From positions 744,001 through 808,000 of the forward strand of contig NZ_FRBL01000001.1 in NCBI RefSeq assembly GCF_900142605.1: a stretch of DNA of 64,000 nucleotides, given 5' to 3'. Below, piece by piece: positions 51,321 through 59,783 of this stretch (position 1 is the first letter of the stretch; each line of letters opens with the position of its first letter). This DNA is from Chitinophaga jiangningensis. GTDB lineage: Bacteria; Bacteroidota; Bacteroidia; Chitinophagales; Chitinophagaceae. The notes beneath the pieces were generated by a model, which did no database searches, was not told where the DNA came from, and saw only the letters and a program-made list of their open reading frames with translations. A program made the position numbers and the translations under genes.

Positions 51321-52055
51321 TTAGTTTAAGTTATGCCCGGCAGCCATACCACCATCCACATTGATAATAGCACCGCTAATAAAGTTGCTCTTTGCAACGG
51401 TATAAACCATTTGTGCAATGTCTTCCACTTCTCCTATCCGGTTCAATAAGTGCAATCCGGCACCTTTGTCCGCATCAGCTCCGTGCATTGGCGTTCGAAT
51501 AGTGCCCGGCGCTATGGTATTGACTCTGATATTTTCTTTCCCAAACTCAGCTGCCAGCTGTATCGTTAGCGCATGTATGGCTCCTTTTGACGCCATTTGT
51601 GCTGTGATCGGCACTCCGCCAAGTGCATGGTTCACCAGGGGGGTACCGATGTTGATCACTACACCATCATGTTGTTTCATCATCTGCGGAATAACAGCTT
51701 GTGTGGTAAAATAGGTTCCCTTCAGATTAGTATTCAAAAATCGGTCAAGGTAGGCTTCATCTACCTGCAGGAACGGTTTAGTTTCAAATATACCAGCATT
51801 ATTAACCAGTACATCCACCGAACCAAATCTCTCCAGTGCGGCTGTCACCAACTTTTCACCGGTTCGTTTATCACTTACGTTTCCTGCTACCCAGGCCAAA
51901 TTTGGTCCCGCACCTAATTCCCTGTAAACCTGTTCCAGTTTATGAGCAGTGGAAGAATTGATGACTACATTATCGCCATTGTCCAAAAAGTGTCGGGCTA
52001 CTTCTTTACCGATACCAGAAGATGCACCGGTAACGATTATTGTTTGTTTTTTCAT
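51321..52055 (-). CDS. SDR-family oxidoreductase
   Basis: A 244-aa enzyme starting MKKQTIIVTGASSGIGKEVA; the upstream in-frame extension overlaps the tautomerase gene and is rejected. The cofactor loop TGASSGIG is followed by NNAGIF. The usual catalytic Tyr-x3-Lys is not obvious: the segment after the strand is ITAQMASKGAIHAL, where Met replaces the Tyr of a Y-x3-K. This may mean a changed reaction or loss of function. It has the family C-terminal ISGAIINVDGG motif. Confidence 0.8.
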   Translation of the reverse strand: MKKQTIIVTGASSGIGKEVARHFLDNGDNVVINSSTAHKLEQVYRELGAGPNLAWVAGNVSDKRTGEKLVTAALERFGSVDVLVNNAGIFETKPFLQVDEAYLDRFLNTNLKGTYFTTQAVIPQMMKQHDGVVINIGTPLVNHALGGVPITAQMASKGAIHALTIQLAAEFGKENIRVNTIAPGTIRTPMHGADADKGAGLHLLNRIGEVEDIAQMVYTVAKSNFISGAIINVDGGMAAGHNLN

Positions 52056-52059
52056 GATA

Positions 52060-52278
52060 TTACTTTTTATCTGCGGTAATCCCTTTTTCGCGCAAAACTG
52101 AAACTTGTTCACCTGCGTATCCCCAATCATCTAAATCTACTTCCTGTATCACGACGTGGGTTAATTGCGGGTCTTTGTTAAGCACATCGGTTATCAGATC
52201 AGTAATGCCTTTGATGAGCGTTTGCTTTTGTTCCCTGGATATACCTTCGCGGGTGACTTCTATTTTTATGTATGGCAT
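52060..52278 (-). CDS. 4-oxalocrotonate tautomerase-like protein
   Basis: A 72-aa protein starting MPYIKIEVTREGIS, with the catalytic N-terminal proline exposed after Met removal. An upstream in-frame extension is rejected because Pro1 would not be terminal. The pattern (KQTLIKGITDLITDVLNKDPQLTHVVIQE) fits the tautomerase family. It catalyses keto-enol tautomerisation or related addition reactions of alpha-keto acids. Confidence 0.85.
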   Translation of the reverse strand: MPYIKIEVTREGISREQKQTLIKGITDLITDVLNKDPQLTHVVIQEVDLDDWGYAGEQVSVLREKGITADKK

Positions 52279-52306
52279 GATTTTAATTTTTAGGATAAAG
52301 CACTTA

Positions 52307-52825
52307 TTAAGCAGCTTTAGCAGTAATGTTAACATTCAGTTCAAAGTCATTGTAGATCAGCGTATCGCCTAAGTCCTTAAAGAAATTACCGGATCGAAAT
52401 TTCATTTCGTATTTGGTACGGTCAACGATGATGGTACCGGTTGCATGTAATACGTTGCCATTTACGCTGATACTCGCATTAAAGCTAATAGGATGTTTAA
52501 TCCCTTTAATAGTCAGGTCGCCATAAACACGGTTGCCTGAAACTGAAATTATTTCGAAAAATGCTTCGGGGTATTTTTCAGATGAAAAGAAATCATCAGA
52601 TGCCAGATGCCCCCAGAATTGGGCGTTTAATGCAGGGTCCTTTACATCCAATATTTTAATGGAGGTTGTATCGACAATAAATTTGCCGCCTACCAGTTTT
52701 CCATCATTTAATATTATTTCACCTTCTTTGATGTCGATCGTGCCGTTATGTGCACCGGTTACTTTTTTTCCTACCCAGTCAATATTGCTTTGAGTACTTA
52801 CAATTTCAAATTTTTGATTTTCCAT
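52307..52825 (-). CDS. YceI-family protein
   Basis: A 172-aa lipocalin-like protein with the YceI pattern: SNIDWVGKKVTGAHNGTIDI, then VDTTSIKILD, YPEAFFEIISV and the terminal LIYNDFELNVNI. It binds polyprenyl-like lipids in characterised relatives. No signal peptide is visible, so it may be cytoplasmic here. It is preceded by a large inverted repeat containing CRP-like sites. Confidence 0.85.
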   Translation of the reverse strand: MENQKFEIVSTQSNIDWVGKKVTGAHNGTIDIKEGEIILNDGKLVGGKFIVDTTSIKILDVKDPALNAQFWGHLASDDFFSSEKYPEAFFEIISVSGNRVYGDLTIKGIKHPISFNASISVNGNVLHATGTIIVDRTKYEMKFRSGNFFKDLGDTLIYNDFELNVNITAKAA

Positions 52826-52878
52826 TTTATTTGTGTTTTAGATGACAGAACAAATTTCGGTGGTATTTCCCTGCCGGG

Positions 52879-52934
52879 AGCGTGATCTGCATCACATAGC
52901 GGCCAACATTATTTTTTGTGATGTAGATCACGCT
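52879..52934. promoter_or_regulatory. 18-bp inverted repeat with two CRP-like sites
   Basis: Arms at 52879-52896 and 52917-52934 pair over 18 bp with one G-U. Each arm contains a CRP/FNR-type half-symmetric site: CGTGATCTGCATCACA (52881-52896) and TGTGATGTAGATCACG (52917-52932), close to TGTGA-N6-TCACA. It lies between the epoxide hydrolase stop (52956) and the YceI start (52825). It could bind the Crp/Fnr regulator at 56,063 or act as a hairpin between the genes. Confidence 0.6.
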
Positions 52935-52955
52935 GGCCCGGGGCAGGTTTATGGA

Positions 52956-54239
52956 TTAACGCAACGACTTAAATGCAGCCCGCATTTCTTCGGCAAATAT
53001 TTTCGGCTGCTCCCAGGCAGCAAAGTGGCCACCTTTTTCAAGCTTATTATAATAAATCAGCTTGGGGTATGCCGCTTCTGCCCAACTTCGCGGGGCCTGA
53101 TAAAGTTCGTCAGGAAATGCACTAACGGCTACAGGTATGCTAACACCCTTCGGTGCAAAAAAGGAAAGTTTGCTTTCCCAATACAGGCGTGCTGAAGAAA
53201 CTGCTGTTCCGGTTAACCAATACAACGTAATGTTATCAAGAACGTCATCTTTCGTCAGTCCTTCAGCCTCCCCGTTAAATACATTTGATATGAGGTTAAG
53301 GCTTGCCGCATCATGATCAAGCATCCAGGCTGCCAAACCAATCGGAGAATCTTCAATGGCGTATAATGTTTGCGGGCGGTTCGCCATTTCATTGGCATAC
53401 CCTAAGCCATGTTTGTAAAAATAGTCGAGCTGATCAAAGGCATGTTTTTCATCAGCAGAAAGAGCAGCTGGTGCTGGTTCACCATACTGAAGCGCTTTTG
53501 CAACATCGGCGGGAACCGTAGCAGGCATATTGGTATGAATACCAATCAACTCCGGTGGGGTAAGCAGGGCCATTTGTTCTGTAACTGCATTGCCCCAATC
53601 ACCCCCCTGGGCTACGAATCGTTTATAATTCAGCCTTTTCATCAGGGTAATCCATGCGCGGGCAATGCGTTGTGGGTCCCAGCCTGTTGCCGTTGGTTTT
53701 GCAGAATAACCATAGCCCGGTAGTGAAGGTATGATCACGTCAAACGCATCTTCTGCTTTTCCGCCAAACGCCGTTGGATCTGTCAGCGGACCAATAACTT
53801 TGAGCTGCTCTATAACAGAGCCCGGCCAACCATGAGTAATGATGATCGGTAATGCATTTTTATGTTTGGAGCGCACGTGTATGAAATGAATATCCAACCC
53901 GTCGATGGTGGTGACAAACTGTGGCAGCTCCTTGAGTTTGGATTCAATCCTGCGCCAATCGTATGCTGTTGCCCAGTAATGTGCCAGCTTTTGCATCACT
54001 TCGAGCTGTACCCCCTGCGACTTATCCCCTACCGTTTCGCGCTCCGGCCATCTGGTTGCCAATATGCGTTTTTTAAGATCAACGATGCTGCTTTGGGCGA
54101 CCTTCACCTGGAAGGGGCGTATTGCTTCACTATCATCAGCTGCTCCCATCGGAGCTCTTTGCGCAATGCTAAACGCACTTTGCACCATCAATGCGCCTGC
54201 GGCAATCGTACCTGCAATAACTTTTCTGGTATTTTTCAT
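52956..54239 (-). CDS. Secreted epoxide hydrolase (EHN-type)
   Basis: A 427-aa alpha/beta hydrolase with a signal peptide (residues ~1-26) and an N-terminal EHN domain (PFQVKVAQSSIVDLKKRI, then TRWPERET). Catalytic landmarks are the oxyanion segment HGWPG (136-140), nucleophile Asp214 (QGGDWGNAV) and His405 (KGGHFAAWEQP). It opens epoxides to diols, likely in the periplasm. It is the first gene of the leftward block and faces the sigma-54-type regulator. Confidence 0.88.
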   Translation of the reverse strand: MKNTRKVIAGTIAAGALMVQSAFSIAQRAPMGAADDSEAIRPFQVKVAQSSIVDLKKRILATRWPERETVGDKSQGVQLEVMQKLAHYWATAYDWRRIESKLKELPQFVTTIDGLDIHFIHVRSKHKNALPIIITHGWPGSVIEQLKVIGPLTDPTAFGGKAEDAFDVIIPSLPGYGYSAKPTATGWDPQRIARAWITLMKRLNYKRFVAQGGDWGNAVTEQMALLTPPELIGIHTNMPATVPADVAKALQYGEPAPAALSADEKHAFDQLDYFYKHGLGYANEMANRPQTLYAIEDSPIGLAAWMLDHDAASLNLISNVFNGEAEGLTKDDVLDNITLYWLTGTAVSSARLYWESKLSFFAPKGVSIPVAVSAFPDELYQAPRSWAEAAYPKLIYYNKLEKGGHFAAWEQPKIFAEEMRAAFKSLR

Positions 54240-54614
54240 TTTTCAGGTTGTTTTTATGGTTCGATTTCGCCAACCTAATTGCATGCCAGCCTTATATTAT
54301 TACATTACAATTAAATACAATTGTAAATTTTGTATATTTTATTTAAATATCGTTAAAGTGTGTGAGCGTCCAGCGAGATATCGAGATATTAAAAATTCCA
54401 ATAAATTAAATTGAGCACCGTATTTTTATTCAAGAAAATACTTGCTGAATTTATTCTGAAACTATATTAATTCGTTTCTTGTTAAGCAACTATACACAGT
54501 GAAATGGGATGACATCGCGATAAAATGAGTTAGCGACTGAAGGTATCAGACTGCAGTTAAAATCAGGCAGCTATTATTGTTCTAAACAGGCAAGAACATA
54601 AAGCATTAAAAGAT
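54240..54614. promoter_or_regulatory. Divergent intergenic region of the epoxide hydrolase and response regulator
   Basis: About 375 AT-rich bases between leftward and rightward genes. The regulator gene encodes a sigma-54 activator, so a -24/-12 promoter would be expected, but no convincing TGGC-N8-TTGC-like element was found. Long A/T tracts and repeated ATTAA/TTTAAT motifs are visible. Nothing stronger can be supported. Confidence 0.4.
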
Positions 54615-55994
54615 ATGAATACAAAGATTCTGATTGTTGAGGATCAATTTATAGAAGCAGACAACTTGCGTGGAATACTGCGCGGCGCCGGTTATATTGT
54701 TTGCAAGATCGCCCGTTCGGTCCCGGAAGCATTACAAATTATTGAAGAGGAGAAACCGAGCTTGGTTTTAGTTGACATTTATTTAAAAGGGCCCTTAACA
54801 GGTATTGACCTGGCCAAAACTTTACGGGAGAGACATATTGCCTTTGTCTACCTTTCTGCTAATTCAAACAAACAGACCCTTGATGCTGCAAAGGCTACCA
54901 GGCCTTACGGATTTCTGGTAAAACCATTTAGGGAAAAAGATGTGTTGGTGATGTTAGATGTCGCCTGGTACCTGCATCGCCAGGACCACGGTTTATCAGA
55001 ACCATCCAAAGATATCAGCAAAAATACAAAGGCAGCTGACTTCAGGGAAATCATCGGCGAGAGTGACTGTATGAAGGAAGTGATGAAAAATGTCCATATA
55101 GTTGGTGGATCCGATATATCTGTGCTCATTTTAGGAGAGAGTGGCACGGGGAAAGAATTAATTGCGCGGAGTATCCACCAGCTATCCGAACGTAAACAAA
55201 AGCCTTTCGTTGCCGTAAACTGCGCTGCGCTGCCGGCCAACCTGATCGAGTCAGAGTTATTTGGTCACGAAAAAGGATCATTTACCGGGGCCTCTGAAAA
55301 AAGAATCGGCAAATTCGAACAGGGAAACCAAGGGACTGTCTTTTTAGACGAGATCGGTGAACTTCCACTGGACCTGCAGGCGAAGCTACTCAGAGTATTG
55401 CAGGAAAAAGAAATTGAACCCATTGGTGGAAAAACCAAAAAAATAGATGTACGTATTGTCGCAGCGACTAATCGCAATCTGGAAGAAGAGGTGGCAGCAG
55501 GTAAATTTAGGCTGGACCTTTATTACCGGATAAACATCTTCCCTATTCTGTTACCACCACTGCGCGAACGTAAAGATGATATTGTTGCCCTGGCTAAACA
55601 TTTCGTGAATATTTATGCACTCAAAGAAAAAAAAGAAATCGACGGGATAGCAGACCACGTAATCCAATCGATGCTAAATTACAATTGGCCCGGCAACATC
55701 AGGGAATTGGAAAACGCTATGGCCAGAGCTGTGCTTTTAACAAACGGCCCCATTGTCAATTCTCTTACCCTTTCCGGTTCCAATAAAAAAACGGAGACTG
55801 CAGGTAACGGGCGGATAAAGTCACTGGTGGACAATGAACGGGATCATATTCTATATGCGCTGGAACAATGCGGCTGGAAAATATATGGGGAAGATGGTGC
55901 TGCAGCATTACTGGAACTTCACCCCTCCACTTTGAATTCACGAATCAAAAAATTAGGTATTGAAAAAAAATATGCAAAAAACAATAGTTTGTGA
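54615..55994 (+). CDS. Sigma-54-dependent response regulator (NtrC-like)
   Basis: A 459-aa protein. Residues 1-115 are a receiver domain with Asp54 (VDIYLKG), Ser81 and Lys103 (VKPF). Residues ~140-385 are an AAA+ sigma-54-interaction domain: Walker A GESGTGKE and the GSFTGA loop, with Ser replacing the usual Ala of GAFTGA, then DEIGELPL as Walker B. A FIS-like HTH (ALLELHPSTLNSRIKKLG) ends the protein. It diverges from the catabolic block. No partner kinase is encoded next to it. Confidence 0.9.
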   Translation: MNTKILIVEDQFIEADNLRGILRGAGYIVCKIARSVPEALQIIEEEKPSLVLVDIYLKGPLTGIDLAKTLRERHIAFVYLSANSNKQTLDAAKATRPYGFLVKPFREKDVLVMLDVAWYLHRQDHGLSEPSKDISKNTKAADFREIIGESDCMKEVMKNVHIVGGSDISVLILGESGTGKELIARSIHQLSERKQKPFVAVNCAALPANLIESELFGHEKGSFTGASEKRIGKFEQGNQGTVFLDEIGELPLDLQAKLLRVLQEKEIEPIGGKTKKIDVRIVAATNRNLEEEVAAGKFRLDLYYRINIFPILLPPLRERKDDIVALAKHFVNIYALKEKKEIDGIADHVIQSMLNYNWPGNIRELENAMARAVLLTNGPIVNSLTLSGSNKKTETAGNGRIKSLVDNERDHILYALEQCGWKIYGEDGAAALLELHPSTLNSRIKKLGIEKKYAKNNSL

Positions 55995-56062
55995 TTTTCT
56001 TTTGCTGGCAAACGATCACATAATTATGGAACCTTCATGACAATCGTATATCCAAATAGATA

Positions 56063-56629
56063 TTAATGTAACCTGCTAAGCGTTTCACGCGAAACACCTA
56101 AATAAGCTGCGATGAGGTGTTTAGGAACAGCATTATATAATTCGGGATATAAATTTAAAAGTTCTTCATACCTGCCTTTGACATCATTATTCATAAAAGA
56201 CAGCAATCTTTTTTGCGCGGCGACATATCCCCTATTGGTGCGCCACCTGAAAAAATGCTCTACCTGATGAAGCTCCTTACACAATTTCTCCCGATCGGCA
56301 TTGCTTAAACAAAGTACTTCGGTATCCGAGATGCAATCAACATTAACGGTGGCTTTGCCATGATTGTACAAGGCATTATAATCCGATGCCCACCAGGTAG
56401 ACATTGCAAATTGAAGGATGAACATTTTGAGATCATCGTTAACGAAGAAAGTCTTTAGGCAGCCCGAAATCACGAAGTATTCGTAATTAACGGTATCGCC
56501 CTGCGTAATAATGGCCTGTCCTTTTTTGAAGCTTTGCTGCTGAAAGTGCGAAAAGAAATAGTCAAATTCCTCGTCACTCAGAACGGTTAGTTTAGATATG
56601 TGATCCTTTAAAGTTCCTTTAGCGTCCAT
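56063..56629 (-). CDS. Crp/Fnr-family regulator
   Basis: A 188-aa protein with a cyclic-nucleotide-binding-like domain (QGDTVNYEYFVISGCLKTFF) and a C-terminal HTH (IAAYLGVSRETLSRLH). The binding pocket lacks the canonical RxS motif, as in many Bacteroidota relatives, so a small signal other than cAMP is likely. It is a candidate to bind the CRP-like inverted repeat at 52,879-52,934 and control the catabolic block. Confidence 0.85.
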   Translation of the reverse strand: MDAKGTLKDHISKLTVLSDEEFDYFFSHFQQQSFKKGQAIITQGDTVNYEYFVISGCLKTFFVNDDLKMFILQFAMSTWWASDYNALYNHGKATVNVDCISDTEVLCLSNADREKLCKELHQVEHFFRWRTNRGYVAAQKRLLSFMNNDVKGRYEELLNLYPELYNAVPKHLIAAYLGVSRETLSRLH

Positions 56630-56931
56630 AGTTAGCGTATATAATGCAAAGACTTTTATTAATAAAATTAAGCATTCTTTTAAAAAATCATTGTAATGAA
56701 ATCCTGCTGTCCGATTAGAAGCTTAGATGCTTATCAGACGTGAAAGCACTACCATTAAAACTGCTTATGTCGGTTAATGCAGGCGTTTAGTTTCCTGCAG
56801 CGTAATATTTCCGTTTACCAAAATATTGATCATACTGACAAATTTTTCCCCTACATGAATCATTTATCCCATATTGACCGGATTTCCCACTGTTCATAGC
56901 TTTGCTCCTGTAACAAAAAAAGTACATCAAT
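56630..56931. other. Intergenic region upstream of the reductase gene
   Basis: About 300 bases between the Crp/Fnr start and the reductase start on opposite strands, so it must contain two divergent promoters. Neither shows an exact TAnnTTTG box that I can place with confidence. No repeat or small gene was seen. Confidence 0.35.
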
Positions 56932-57807
56932 ATGAAAGGAACTAAAGTATCAGTGATAGGATTGGGGGCTATGGGCTCAGCATTGGCAAAGGCATTTATC
57001 AGTAAGGGCGCCCATGTGACCGTATGGAACAGGAATACGGAAAAGGTACAGGCTATGGTGGCAAAAGGTGCTACCGCAGCGGCGAGCGCTGAAGATGCTA
57101 TAGCGGCGAGCAGCCTAACCGTCATCTGCGTGTCGGACTACAAAACGGCAGACAAAATCCTTAAAAACAAAGCAGTAGAAAATACACTAAGTGGCCGCAC
57201 CCTGGTACAGTTAAGTACCGGTACGCCCAAAGAATCCCGCGAGGCGGCGGCATGGGCCCAACAGCACGGGGCAGTCCTGCTCAATGGCGACATCCTCGCA
57301 TGGCCACGGCAGGTAGGAACGGATGCTGCAACGATTACCTTCAGCGGCAACGAAAAAGCATATAACACCCACGCCACTACGCTAAAATTACTGGGCAGCA
57401 CCAGCTTCCTCGGTGAAGAGCCCGGGCAGTCGTCAGTATTGTTTGCAGCAGTGCTGGCATACCTCGCGGGCAGCTGGATCGGCTTTGTGCATGGAGCGCT
57501 GATTGCGGAGAACGAAGGATTCCCCCCTGAAAAATTCGGAGAATTAATCCATAGTGTTTCACCCATGCTGGCAGAAGAATCGAAGCACATGGGCCGGGTG
57601 ATCGATCAGAATAAATTCAGCGATCCCGAAAGTACGGTAGATACTACCGGCCACGACCTGCATCTGCTGGTGCAGCATTCCCGGGAAGCGGGTATCAGCA
57701 GCGAGCTCCCTGAATTCGCTGCCAGCCTGTTCCAACGGGCGATAGACGCAGGGTATGGCAAGGAGGAACATGCCGCCATTATCAAAGTACTGAGAAAAGT
57801 GAGTTAG
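56932..57807 (+). CDS. NAD(P)-dependent beta-hydroxyacid dehydrogenase/imine reductase-like enzyme
   Basis: A 291-aa Rossmann enzyme. The nucleotide-binding loop GLGAMGSALA (residues 10-19) and the following WNRNTEKVQ are typical. The next segment (LVQLSTGTPKESREAAAWAQ) suits the family's second strand, and DKVINQ-like helices form the C-terminal dimer part. Members reduce imines or 2-hydroxy acids; which one is not distinguishable. It is convergent with the HxlR gene. Confidence 0.85.
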   Translation: MKGTKVSVIGLGAMGSALAKAFISKGAHVTVWNRNTEKVQAMVAKGATAAASAEDAIAASSLTVICVSDYKTADKILKNKAVENTLSGRTLVQLSTGTPKESREAAAWAQQHGAVLLNGDILAWPRQVGTDAATITFSGNEKAYNTHATTLKLLGSTSFLGEEPGQSSVLFAAVLAYLAGSWIGFVHGALIAENEGFPPEKFGELIHSVSPMLAEESKHMGRVIDQNKFSDPESTVDTTGHDLHLLVQHSREAGISSELPEFAASLFQRAIDAGYGKEEHAAIIKVLRKVS

Positions 57808-57809
57808 AA

Positions 57810-58175
57810 CTAGTTGTTACCGAGGATATATTCCGCGTGATGGCCATTCACGTACTCCTTATTTTCATTACCCCACTGCTCCAGAACGTTGATCACCGGC
57901 AGCAGGCTGCGGCCAACGGTCGTAAGCCGGTACTCCACACGGGCGGGCACCTCGGCGAAGATCTCTTTATAAACAATCCCCATCTCTTCCAGTTCTTTCA
58001 GGTGGAGATTGATGATGCGTGGATTCACCACTTCCATCTCGCGGTGGATGGCGCTTGGACGGGCAACGCCACGCCGGATACAGTCGATGATCCAGGCCTT
58101 CCATTTACCTCCTATCACTTTTACAGCCACTGCAATGCCGCAGTCCAGCACTTCAGGTATTTTCTTCTGGTACAT
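57810..58175 (-). CDS. HxlR-family transcriptional regulator
   Basis: A 121-aa winged-helix protein with the family core: a short N-terminal helix, then CGIAVAVKVIGGKWKAWIID, PSAIHREMEVVNPRIINLHL and a C-terminal wing (EVPARVEYRLTTVGRSLLPV). HxlR proteins sense reactive or small aromatic compounds, often with a Cys; a CGI motif is present near residue 12. It reads convergently with the reductase, and its own promoter contains a symmetrical operator. Confidence 0.88.
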   Translation of the reverse strand: MYQKKIPEVLDCGIAVAVKVIGGKWKAWIIDCIRRGVARPSAIHREMEVVNPRIINLHLKELEEMGIVYKEIFAEVPARVEYRLTTVGRSLLPVINVLEQWGNENKEYVNGHHAEYILGNN

Positions 58176-58180
58176 CTTTA

Positions 58181-58199
58181 TTGGTTTTAACCAAAGATA
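58181..58199 (-). promoter_or_regulatory. HxlR gene promoter and operator
   Basis: On the minus strand TATCTTTG (58199-58192) matches TAnnTTTG and lies 16 bases before the start codon region. A perfect palindrome TTGGTT-TT-AACCAA (58181-58194) overlaps this box and the transcription start. This suits autorepression by the HxlR protein. The -33 element is weak. Confidence 0.55.
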
Positions 58200-58214
58200 A
58201 AATGGCTAAACGAC

Positions 58215-58250
58215 AAACAGGACAGGGAAAAATTTATCCCTGTCCTGTTT
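58215..58250 (-). terminator. Terminator for the DUF808 gene
   Basis: A perfect 14-bp stem (58215-58228 with 58237-58250) and 8-base loop, located 58 bases beyond the DUF808 stop and followed on the minus strand by TTTGTC. It also lies just upstream of the HxlR promoter. Confidence 0.7.
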
Positions 58251-58307
58251 ATGGCAAATATTTTCCCACGGAGTTCGCCTGTGGGGGCTGTCGGGCCTTT
58301 ATATAAC

Positions 58308-59183
58308 TTACTTTGTAAACAACTTCTTTACCTGCTTCCCGATCATCATCAATCCCACCATTACCAGCCCTGCTGCCAGGCCTATTCCAAACTCTTTTAA
58401 AATGGAAGCCACATTGGGCAGGAAATGATGGAAATACTCAATATTATGCAGGAAGATACCGCCAGACACCAGTATAAGCGCAAAAGTACCTACCACCGCC
58501 AGTAACCGGATAATCAATGGCAGCGCCTTTACCAGCATCATACCGATGGAGGCAAGAAACCCCTTGTTGCCATAACGTTTGATCAGTTTATAACCGGCAT
58601 CATCCATCCTCACAATCAGCGCTACGATACCGTATACGCCTATGGTTGCCAGGATACCTACAATACAAACGGTAATGATCTGGGTAACAAGTGGCTTATC
58701 CAGCACTGATCCCAACGCGATAATTACTATCTCTATAGACAAAATAAAATCCGTGGTAACGGCAGACTTCACTTTGGTTTTTTCCGCTGCCAGGTCATTT
58801 TCCAGCACTTCCGCAGCCGGCTCCTCCGGTTTTGCTTTTTCTTCCGAACGGTGAAAGAGGTATTCAATGATTTTCTCTACCCCTTCATATGCAAGGTAAA
58901 GTCCGCCCAATATCAGCGCAATCTTTATCGCGATTGGAAAAAACACGTTTAACAGTAATGCAATAGGAATGATGATGAGCTTGTTGAGAAACGATCCCTT
59001 GGTGATAGCCCAGAGTACAGGGAGTTCCCGGGAAGACAGGAAACCTGTCGCCTTCTCTGCGTTCACAGCGAGATCATCCCCCAGGATGCCCGCTGTTTTT
59101 TGCGTGGCTACTTTAGCAGTTACAGAAACGTCATCCAATAATGCCGTAATATCATCCAGGATCGCAAATATGCCCGAGGCCAT
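58308..59183 (-). CDS. DUF808 inner-membrane protein
   Basis: A 291-aa protein of the DUF808/YedI family. The opening MASGIFAILDDITALLDDVS and ATQKTAGILGDDLAVNAEK is characteristic. Several membrane helices follow (around residues 70-100, 150-185, 210-245 and 260-285), separated by a charged loop. The family is conserved in many bacteria but its function is unknown. Confidence 0.9.
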   Translation of the reverse strand: MASGIFAILDDITALLDDVSVTAKVATQKTAGILGDDLAVNAEKATGFLSSRELPVLWAITKGSFLNKLIIIPIALLLNVFFPIAIKIALILGGLYLAYEGVEKIIEYLFHRSEEKAKPEEPAAEVLENDLAAEKTKVKSAVTTDFILSIEIVIIALGSVLDKPLVTQIITVCIVGILATIGVYGIVALIVRMDDAGYKLIKRYGNKGFLASIGMMLVKALPLIIRLLAVVGTFALILVSGGIFLHNIEYFHHFLPNVASILKEFGIGLAAGLVMVGLMMIGKQVKKLFTK

Positions 59184-59571
59184 TGTGTTGGTGGTTTAAT
59201 TTAGTTCAATATAGGTTCGTATTCATCAATTTGCGTACCGTTGTTTTAGTACACAGTTTATCAGAAAGAAAGGCAAAGCTGCTGGTTTTTTTTCATATGT
59301 GCAACAAAAAGAAGCCATTATCTCCAACATTATAACCTTGCCGGAGTCTATGGAGCATCTTAAACTTTTCAAGGTCCTTCGTTGCAGTTTAAGTGGAAAT
59401 AGAGAGAATTTTCCTCCTACTGCAACCCGGCAACACCCATCTATCCTACTTTTATATATCATGTAACCCAAAAAACCTGTAATTAATTCCCATAGCACTA
59501 CATACCTTATATGCTGAACAACCACTCCATGGCATTGCCCCCGGCTAAAGACAGGAGAGGACAAACAATAA
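59184..59571. other. Intergenic region upstream of the lanthipeptide-like gene
   Basis: About 390 bases between the DUF808 start and the small precursor-like gene. A 146-codon frame on the minus strand crosses this region and the small gene but has a low-complexity, Cys-rich translation and is judged spurious. No -7 box is obvious; the promoter of the precursor-like gene must lie here. A purine-rich AGGAGAGG (59,553-59,560) marks its ribosome-binding region. Confidence 0.5.
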
Positions 59572-59736
59572 ATGCTATTTACTATGAAACAGAGCGCAAC
59601 TCCAAAAAAGCTCCAGTTAACCAAAGTTAAAGTCGCTAACCTGACTGCTCCAAAACAGAAAAACAAAGTCTGCTTAACTTCAGCAGATCAAACTACCTGT
59701 CCTGGTGGCTGCAAACTGACTATTGATTGCATTTAA
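59572..59736 (+). CDS. Class I lanthipeptide precursor-like peptide
   Basis: A 54-codon frame, MLFTMKQSATPKKLQLTK then VKVANL and so on; a 50-codon form starts at 59,584. AGGAGAGG lies 11 bases before the first ATG, favouring it. The leader KKLQLTKVKVANL fits the Bacteroidota class I lanthipeptide pattern KKLxLxKxxIAxL. The core region is Ser/Thr/Cys-rich with five Thr, one Ser and four Cys near CLTSADQTTCPGGCKLTIDC. LanB/LanC-like enzymes are not in the window. It faces the ECF sigma operon across a shared terminator. Confidence 0.65.
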   Translation: MLFTMKQSATPKKLQLTKVKVANLTAPKQKNKVCLTSADQTTCPGGCKLTIDCI

Positions 59737-59749
59737 TATGCGATTTAAG

Positions 59750-59782
59750 CCAATGTCACAGGGCGTATCCCTGTGACATTGG
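59750..59782. terminator. Bidirectional terminator between precursor and sigma operon
   Basis: A perfect 14-bp stem (59750-59763 with 59769-59782), loop of five. It lies 13 bases after the precursor-like stop and two bases before the end of the Cys-rich peptide gene, so it can end both convergent transcripts. U-tracts are weak on either side. Confidence 0.75.
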
Positions 59783-59783
59783 T

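Noticed and set aside
54240..54300. Sigma-54 -24/-12 promoter before the epoxide hydrolase
   Set aside because: A TGGCATG sequence is present on the minus strand but the -12 element reads TAGG rather than TTGC at the required spacing.
59226..59666. 146-codon frame on the minus strand across the lanthipeptide-like gene
   Set aside because: Translation is hydrophobic and Cys-rich without family features, it lies antisense to a better-supported gene, and it has no upstream signal.
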